A DNA stretch of 35,894 nt from an uncultured Pelosinus sp. (GTDB lineage Bacteria; Bacillota; Negativicutes; UMGS1260), in assembly GCA_900550105.1 (NCBI GenBank), contig URQW01000027.1:1-35894 (forward strand), read 5' to 3'. Every line of letters starts with the position of its first letter. Position 1 is the stretch's first letter. The notes below the pieces were generated by a model. The model was given only the letters and a program-made list of their open reading frames with translations, did no database searches and was not told where the DNA came from. A program made the position numbers and the translations under genes. This document shows positions 31,537 to 35,894 of this stretch, piece by piece.

Positions 31537-32835
31537 ATGAATCAATATAATGGAAAGAGCTTATTGTTGGGAGCCCAGCATGTACTAGCTATGTACGCTG
31601 GTGCGATTATTGTTCCACTCATTGTCGGCAGCGCCTTAAAACTGACTGCTTGGCAGATGAGTTATATTATTGCCGCCGATTTGTTGACATCAGGCCTTGC
31701 GACGTTATTGCAAGCTAGACAAAACGCCTTATTTGGTATTGGCCTGCCTGTTGTCCTTGGCTGTACCTTTACAGCTGTTTTTCCTATGATTACCATTGGA
31801 AATCAATACGGTCTTCCGGCTTTGTATGGTTCGATTATTTGTTCTGGATTCTTTGTTGTTTTAATTGCGAAGTATTTTTCTAAACTGGTAAAATTTTTTC
31901 CGCCAGTCGTTACTGGTTCGGTTGTTACGATTATTGGCGTTACCTTGGTACCTGTAGCTATTAATAATATGGCTGGCGGCGTAGGTAGCCCTGATTTCGG
32001 CTCGCTGGCTAACTTTGCTCTGGCCTTTACAGTTCTTCTATTTATTATTCTCGTCAATCGTTTTACTACTGGCTTTATTCGTTCTATTTCCGTATTGCTT
32101 GGTTTGATTTTTGGTACGGTTCTCGCCGGTTTATTTGGTACAGTTTCCTTAAATAGCGTCGCAGAAGCTTCTTGGTTTCATATGGTGATGCCCTTAACTT
32201 TTGGTATGCCTGTATTTGAACCAGCTGCTGTCTTGACAATGATTATTGTGGCGATTGTCAGTATGATTGAGTCTACTGGCGTGTTCATGGCTTTAGGGGA
32301 AATTTGTAAACGTGATTTAACGCAAGCTGACTTAACACGTGGTTATCGGGCTGAGGGCCTTGCTGTTATGCTTGGTGGTTTTTTCAATTCCTTTCCTTAT
32401 ACTACTTTTTCGCAAAATGTCGGTCTTGTACAGCTATCCAATTCCAAAACGGCAAATGTGACAATTATTGCTGGTATCATGTTGATGCTTCTTGGTTTTA
32501 TTCCTAAATTTGCCGCTTTAGCCATGATTATTCCTAATGCGGTGCTTGGCGGCGCTATGGTTGCCATGTTTGGCATTGTTGTAGCTTCAGGCATTAAGAT
32601 GCTCAGCAAAATTGATTTCTCCAGTAATGAAAACCTATTGATTATTGCTTGTTCGGTCGCACTAGGGTTGGGCGTTACGGTAGTACCTAATTTATTTGCT
32701 AAATTTCCGCCGCTGTTAAAGCTGTTTTTAGAGAACGGTATCGTAACAGGCGCGTTGACTGCTGTTATTTTAAATATCATTTTAAATATGACGCCGAAAA
32801 AGGCTGTACCTGTTGCTAAAACAACTCATAGCTGA
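31537..32835 (+). CDS. pbuX: Xanthine/uracil-family permease PbuX
   Basis: 432 residues, about 13-14 hydrophobic helices, of the nucleobase:cation symporter-2 family. The signature TTFSQNVGLVQLSNSKT is present, as is the start KSLLLGAQHVLAMYAGAIIVP. It imports xanthine or a related purine for Xpt, in an arrangement long known from Bacillus. It starts 26 bases after xpt; the AAGGAG lies 16 bases before the ATG, longer than usual, and I see no better start. Terminator follows. Confidence 0.95.
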   Translation: MNQYNGKSLLLGAQHVLAMYAGAIIVPLIVGSALKLTAWQMSYIIAADLLTSGLATLLQARQNALFGIGLPVVLGCTFTAVFPMITIGNQYGLPALYGSIICSGFFVVLIAKYFSKLVKFFPPVVTGSVVTIIGVTLVPVAINNMAGGVGSPDFGSLANFALAFTVLLFIILVNRFTTGFIRSISVLLGLIFGTVLAGLFGTVSLNSVAEASWFHMVMPLTFGMPVFEPAAVLTMIIVAIVSMIESTGVFMALGEICKRDLTQADLTRGYRAEGLAVMLGGFFNSFPYTTFSQNVGLVQLSNSKTANVTIIAGIMLMLLGFIPKFAALAMIIPNAVLGGAMVAMFGIVVASGIKMLSKIDFSSNENLLIIACSVALGLGVTVVPNLFAKFPPLLKLFLENGIVTGALTAVILNIILNMTPKKAVPVAKTTHS

Positions 32836-32870
32836 TTTTTATAATGTGACACAAAATTCTAATGTAGCAC

Positions 32871-32912
32871 AAAAACTCTCCCGCGTTAATTTTAGCGAAG
32901 GGAGAGTTTTTC
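32871..32912 (+). terminator. Intrinsic terminator after pbuX
   Basis: AAAAACTCTCCC pairs with GGGAGAGTTTTT around an 18-base loop that includes a short inner GC pairing, and T residues follow. Confidence 0.93.
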
Positions 32913-32985
32913 ATGTCTTTATTAGCGCAAGGTATGATAGAATAATGCTACAGTTATAGAAAATGAGTTGCAGGTGATATATATT

Positions 32986-33627
32986 ATGAAAATTAAAAAT
33001 CCGCAATGGCTGCAGGTCAGCGAAATAGAGAAAGCGCCTTATGGGTTTAGTCAATATTGGTATAGTACGGATTTTAAGCGAACGCGAGGCTGCGGCCCGC
33101 GGGCCGCTGCGATGCAGCTTGCCTACGTAAGCAGACGAGAACAAGACGATACTTTTTTGTGTGACAATACAGTTGAAGCGACTCAGTTGCTTATGGAGAA
33201 AGTTTGGGATTTTATTACGCCTGGTCGTTTTCTGGGGTTAAATAGTACGGAAAAATTTTGTAGTGGCATGTCCGTTCTTTTACGATATTATCATTTGCCC
33301 TGGCAGTGTCAGCGTATGAGTGTTCCGCTTTTATCTTTTCAGCGGCCTGGTTTAGCGGAGGTAATTGCTTTTATTGAAGCAGGACTTGCGCTCGATTGTC
33401 CTGTAGCCTTTTTAAATTTGCAGAGAGGACAAGCTATAACGACGGACAGCTGGCATTGGACGATTCTGGTAGCGCTAGAAAAGGATTCCCAAACGAATCA
33501 ATATCAAGCGACTTGTTATGATAATGGCCGTTCGATCACTTTTGATTTAGGGCTGTGGCTCAAGACAACTAAATTAGGCGGCGGCTTTGTTTACTTAACA
33601 ACCGATTTATTTTCAGCGCCCCATTGA
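32986..33627 (+). CDS. Putative C39-like cysteine peptidase
   Basis: 213 residues; not a close match to a named family by eye. A C39/papain-like catalytic triad can be proposed: C36 in RGCGPRAAAMQLAYV (compare the GCGPTS/A motif of C39-like peptidases), H157 in DSWHWTILVAL, and D179 in CYDNG. There is no signal peptide, so it would act in the cytosol. Distances and motif order fit, but activity is unproven and it could be a non-catalytic relative. The start was taken as ATG 32986, eight bases after AGGTGA; the TTG at 32968 precedes that site. The final 37 bases overlap the end of the convergent hxlR gene. Confidence 0.7.
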   Translation: MKIKNPQWLQVSEIEKAPYGFSQYWYSTDFKRTRGCGPRAAAMQLAYVSRREQDDTFLCDNTVEATQLLMEKVWDFITPGRFLGLNSTEKFCSGMSVLLRYYHLPWQCQRMSVPLLSFQRPGLAEVIAFIEAGLALDCPVAFLNLQRGQAITTDSWHWTILVALEKDSQTNQYQATCYDNGRSITFDLGLWLKTTKLGGGFVYLTTDLFSAPH

Positions 33628-33923
33628 GACATGAGTTCTAGAATGGGGATGAGTGTTTCGCCTTTACTTGTCAGTTTATATTCTACTTTGGGCGGAATCT
33701 GCGGATATTCTTTGCGGCTAATGAGGTGTTCTTCTTCCAATTCTTTTAGCTGTAGGCTTAGCATTTTGTGAGTAATCGGTGGGATGCTGCGTTTAATTTC
33801 ACCATACCTCTGTACGCCATTTTGAAAGAGTTTATAGAGCAGCAGCCATTTCCACTTACTGCCGAGAATGGACAAGGTATAAGTAATGGAGCAATCACAC
33901 ATTTCTTTCGACCATTTTTTCAT
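33591..33923 (-). CDS. HxlR-family transcriptional regulator
   Basis: 110 residues, normal for the HxlR winged-helix family: C9-D-C11SITYTLSILGSKWKWLLLYKL, RYGEIKRSIPPITHKMLSLQLKELEEEHLISRK, and a C-terminal dimerisation helix. The N-terminal cysteines are at the place used for thiol-based sensing in redox-responsive members such as HypR, so it may sense electrophiles or disulfide stress; this is an inference. It is divergent from the flavoprotein/nitroreductase pair, which it probably controls. The start follows AAAGGAGAG. Its 3' end overlaps the upstream peptidase-like gene on the other strand. Confidence 0.93.
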   Translation of the reverse strand: MKKWSKEMCDCSITYTLSILGSKWKWLLLYKLFQNGVQRYGEIKRSIPPITHKMLSLQLKELEEEHLISRKEYPQIPPKVEYKLTSKGETLIPILELMSQWGAENKSVVK

Positions 33924-33941
33924 AGTACTCTCCTTTATGAT

Positions 33942-33966
33942 AGTATCTATCTTTAAAGTGCATACT
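33942..33966. promoter_or_regulatory. Inverted repeat in the hxlR-flavoprotein intergenic region
   Basis: AGTAT (33942-33946) and ATACT (33962-33966) are separated by 15 bases, between divergent starts at 33923 and 34038. It is a candidate HxlR operator. TATACA (about 33986) could be the -10 of the plus-strand genes. Confidence 0.45.
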
Positions 33967-34037
33967 TTTCATTTTTTCTCTTTGCTATACAATTATAGCA
34001 GGGTTTGTTAGGAAAAAGAAGGAAGGATTGATGCACT

Positions 34038-34700
34038 ATGAAAAAAGTGATTGTTGTCAATGGAAGTCCGCGTAAGCAGGGAAATACGGCTATGCTGTTA
34101 GAAAAGGCTATTAGCGGTGTTCAGTCAGTCGGTGCTGAGGCTGAATTGATTCATTTATATGATTTGCAATTTACCGGCTGTAAAAGCTGTTTTGCCTGCA
34201 AGCGTATTGGCAGTAAAAGTTATGGGAAATGTGCTGTTCGTGACGATTTGCAGCCGCTGCTCAATAAAATAGAGCAGGCTGATGCATTACTGCTCGGTTC
34301 ACCGATTTATTTTGGGACGGCTACAGGCGAAATGCGTTCTTTTCTCGAACGGCTTATTTTTCCTTATTATGTTTATGATGAAGTGGGAACTTCTTTATTT
34401 CCTAAAAAGATATCGGTTGGTTTCATTTATACGATGAATGTTCCAGAATCATTTATTGCCGAGTGGGGTTATAATCATTATTTTTCTCTTACAGAAAACA
34501 TGCTTGCTCATGTATTTGGCAAGGCCAAATCATTGTATGTGACAGATACGTATCAGTTCTCCGATTATTCACAGTATGTAGCTACTCGCTTTAATGCCAG
34601 TGAAAAGGCGAAGCGCCGCCATGACGTGTTTCCTTTAGACTGTGAAAAAGCGTTCCAATTAGGCAAGCACGTTGTAATCGGAGGCGATTGTCTTGATTAA
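34038..34700 (+). CDS. Iron-sulfur flavoprotein-like NAD(P)H-dependent FMN oxidoreductase
   Basis: 220 residues. Flavodoxin-like fold with the FMN phosphate loop NGSPRKQGNT (8-17) and the GSPIYFGTATGEMRSFLER flavin segment. A cysteine cluster C48-x2-C51-x2-C54-x10-C65 resembles the compact 4Fe-4S motif of archaeal and clostridial iron-sulfur flavoproteins, with a longer last spacing than usual. Such enzymes reduce quinones, oxygen species or act in electron transfer. The start follows GGAAGGATTGATG-type sequence. Its end overlaps the next start by eight bases, so the nitroreductase-like gene is translationally coupled. Confidence 0.9.
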   Translation: MKKVIVVNGSPRKQGNTAMLLEKAISGVQSVGAEAELIHLYDLQFTGCKSCFACKRIGSKSYGKCAVRDDLQPLLNKIEQADALLLGSPIYFGTATGEMRSFLERLIFPYYVYDEVGTSLFPKKISVGFIYTMNVPESFIAEWGYNHYFSLTENMLAHVFGKAKSLYVTDTYQFSDYSQYVATRFNASEKAKRRHDVFPLDCEKAFQLGKHVVIGGDCLD

Positions 34701-35499
34701 AGTCAACAGGGAACTGTGTACGCAGTGTGGTCTTTGCGCGAGCGTTTGTCCGGCCAAAGTATTAAGTTTACCGAAACCGGATGGCCCTATTGCAGTCAGA
34801 GGCGAATTTTGTAACCGGTGTGGTCATTGTGTAGCGATATGCCCTCAGGGAGCGCTTGATCATGCGATGGCGCCATTAGCTAAGCAAAGCGAGATCAACC
34901 CTTCTTTAGCGATTTCATCAGAGCAGGCGGCTTTTTTTCTGCGGTCGCGCCGTTCTACCCGCTGCTATAAGCAAGAGCCTGTTGCCAGAGAACTTGTAAT
35001 GAAATTGCTCGATATGGCCAGGCTTGCCCCAACAGCAAGTAACAGCCAAAACATAGCTTATCTAGTTATTGAACAACGTGAAGTGTTAAATAAGGCTGTT
35101 GAAGTAATTGTACAGTGGATGGAGGAGCAGGTTAAAACTGGTCTTTTCCATAAAAGCTTTCCACTTCATATTTCAGCATGGCGCGAACGACAGGAAGATA
35201 CGATTTTACGCCAGGCGCCACAGATTATCCTTGCTACAGCGCCGCAAGAGTTTGCCAAGGGCCGGGAAAATACAATTTCTGCTTTTTCCTACTTGGAGCT
35301 GTTTGCACCTGCTCTCGGGCTTGGCTCTTGCTGGGCGGGAATTCTCGAAATGTGTCTTTTGGCTGATTACGGTCCCTTGCTTGCTTTATTTTCAATTCCG
35401 GCAGGACAAAGAGCTACTGGCGCCGTAATGATTGGCTATCCACGCTATAAATTTAAACGGCTGCCTGACAGAAATCCATTAAAAGTGAATTTTCTCTAA
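34693..35499 (+). CDS. Ferredoxin-nitroreductase fusion protein
   Basis: 268 residues. Two 4Fe-4S ferredoxin clusters at the N-terminus (C9-TQC-GLC-ASVC, C40-NRC-GHC-VAIC), then a nitroreductase fold (RRSTRCYKQEPVARE, LDMARLAPTASNSQNI) binding FMN, ending with the usual GYPRYKFKRLPDRNPLKVNF. This fused form is common in anaerobes and can take electrons from ferredoxin directly. It reduces nitro- or related electrophilic compounds, or unknown physiological substrates. It starts at TTG 34693, eight bases after GGAGG inside the preceding gene. With the HxlR regulator and the flavoprotein it looks like an electrophile-response unit. Confidence 0.93.
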   Translation: MIKVNRELCTQCGLCASVCPAKVLSLPKPDGPIAVRGEFCNRCGHCVAICPQGALDHAMAPLAKQSEINPSLAISSEQAAFFLRSRRSTRCYKQEPVARELVMKLLDMARLAPTASNSQNIAYLVIEQREVLNKAVEVIVQWMEEQVKTGLFHKSFPLHISAWRERQEDTILRQAPQIILATAPQEFAKGRENTISAFSYLELFAPALGLGSCWAGILEMCLLADYGPLLALFSIPAGQRATGAVMIGYPRYKFKRLPDRNPLKVNFL

Positions 35500-35547
35500 A
35501 TCTCGTTTTTTATAAAGAATCGCGAATTGATCTAACGGAGTGATTTT

Positions 35548-35894
35548 GTGTTACTAGATATGTTAACTTGGCTATGCTATGGCTTTCTCTATTTTGCCGT
35601 GCTTGCTTTGTGGTTGCCGCCTGTGAGGATTTTACAGCGAAAAGTTAACTTGTGGCCGATCTTTACCAGCGGCGCTATTTTATTCGGCCTAGCGAGTCAG
35701 CAAATTGATTTGGCGGCTGTAGCGCCAATTGCTATTCTAGGATACAGTCTGTATCTGTTTTACCAGAACGGCATTTCTCCAGGCAAGAAATTTGTGACGG
35801 GGCTTTGCATTATAAGCCTCGCCTTTCTTTTAGGCGCTCATAAAATTCCTTATTTCCATAATCTTAATGTGCTATCCAATATACAGATTAGTCA
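35548..35894 (+). CDS. Membrane protein, probable CPBP/CAAX-protease family (3' partial)
   Basis: 115 codons are visible, starting at GTG 35548 after ACGGAGTG, and the frame runs off the window with no stop. It has about four hydrophobic helices in 115 residues. The closing segment GAHKIPYFHNLNVLSN resembles the loop H-x-L/I-P-G/Y-F-H/N-N before the second part of CPBP-family intramembrane proteases; the catalytic glutamates would lie further on, outside the window. It follows the nitroreductase-like gene by 48 bases with no terminator and may belong to the same transcript. Assignment is tentative. Confidence 0.6.
   Translation, partial: MLLDMLTWLCYGFLYFAVLALWLPPVRILQRKVNLWPIFTSGAILFGLASQQIDLAAVAPIAILGYSLYLFYQNGISPGKKFVTGLCIISLAFLLGAHKIPYFHNLNVLSNIQIS

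Noticed and set aside
1..35894. CRISPR arrays, tRNA/rRNA genes, insertion sequences, prophage
   Set aside because: No regularly spaced repeats, cloverleaf genes, transposase or phage structural genes were seen.

Overview
This 35.9 kb window is AT-rich chromosomal DNA that most resembles a spore-former-related, diderm member of the Bacillota (Negativicutes, Sporomusa/Pelosinus-like). That placement is an inference. It rests on AGGAGG-type ribosome binding sites with frequent TTG/GTG starts, Bacillota riboswitch classes (SAM-I, purine, c-di-GMP-I) with intrinsic terminators, a KinA/B-like histidine kinase, and a lipid A-type acyltransferase, which implies an outer membrane. I see no phage, transposon, CRISPR, tRNA or rRNA.

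Layout. 1-4.9 kb: a GGDEF-EAL protein cut by the window edge, a convergent membrane diguanylate cyclase and a small orphan gene. 5.0-10.1 kb: htpG, then divergent larE behind a leader hairpin, then a SAM-I riboswitch controlling a tandem DUF2292 (YezD-like) protein and an N-acyl-D-amino-acid deacylase-like enzyme. 10.2-14.8 kb: a three-gene signalling operon (dCache histidine kinase, REC-histidine kinase, REC-HDOD). 14.9-19.2 kb: DoxX, a mannitol dehydrogenase-family oxidoreductase and a TPR-glycosyltransferase. 19.2-21.3 kb, minus strand: a small histidine kinase and the acyltransferase.

21.4-26.3 kb is the most unusual part. Two c-di-GMP-I riboswitches on opposite strands, each overlapping or followed by a terminator, precede genes for atypical receiver proteins (REC plus coiled coil; REC plus a degenerate GGDEF-like domain). 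Between them lie a flavin oxidoreductase of the GltD/NfnL/SudA type, a rod-shaped RNA with a terminator, an unassigned multi-hairpin leader, and a two-gene unit pairing an unknown 116-aa protein with a CBS-GGDEF cyclase. The window therefore encodes three proteins with intact GGDEF motifs, one with an EAL domain, and two RNA sensors of the same second messenger.

26.3-35.9 kb: a 3D-domain exported protein, an iron-sulfur aldo/keto reductase, a LarA-family nickel-pincer enzyme with a divergent LysR regulator and a visible LysR box between them, a purine-riboswitch-controlled xpt-pbuX operon, a putative C39-like cysteine peptidase, and an HxlR regulator divergent from an iron-sulfur flavoprotein/nitroreductase pair. 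The last gene, a probable CPBP-type membrane protein, runs off the end. Most starts given here were chosen from Shine-Dalgarno spacing and several differ from the longest ORF; this is noted in each entry.
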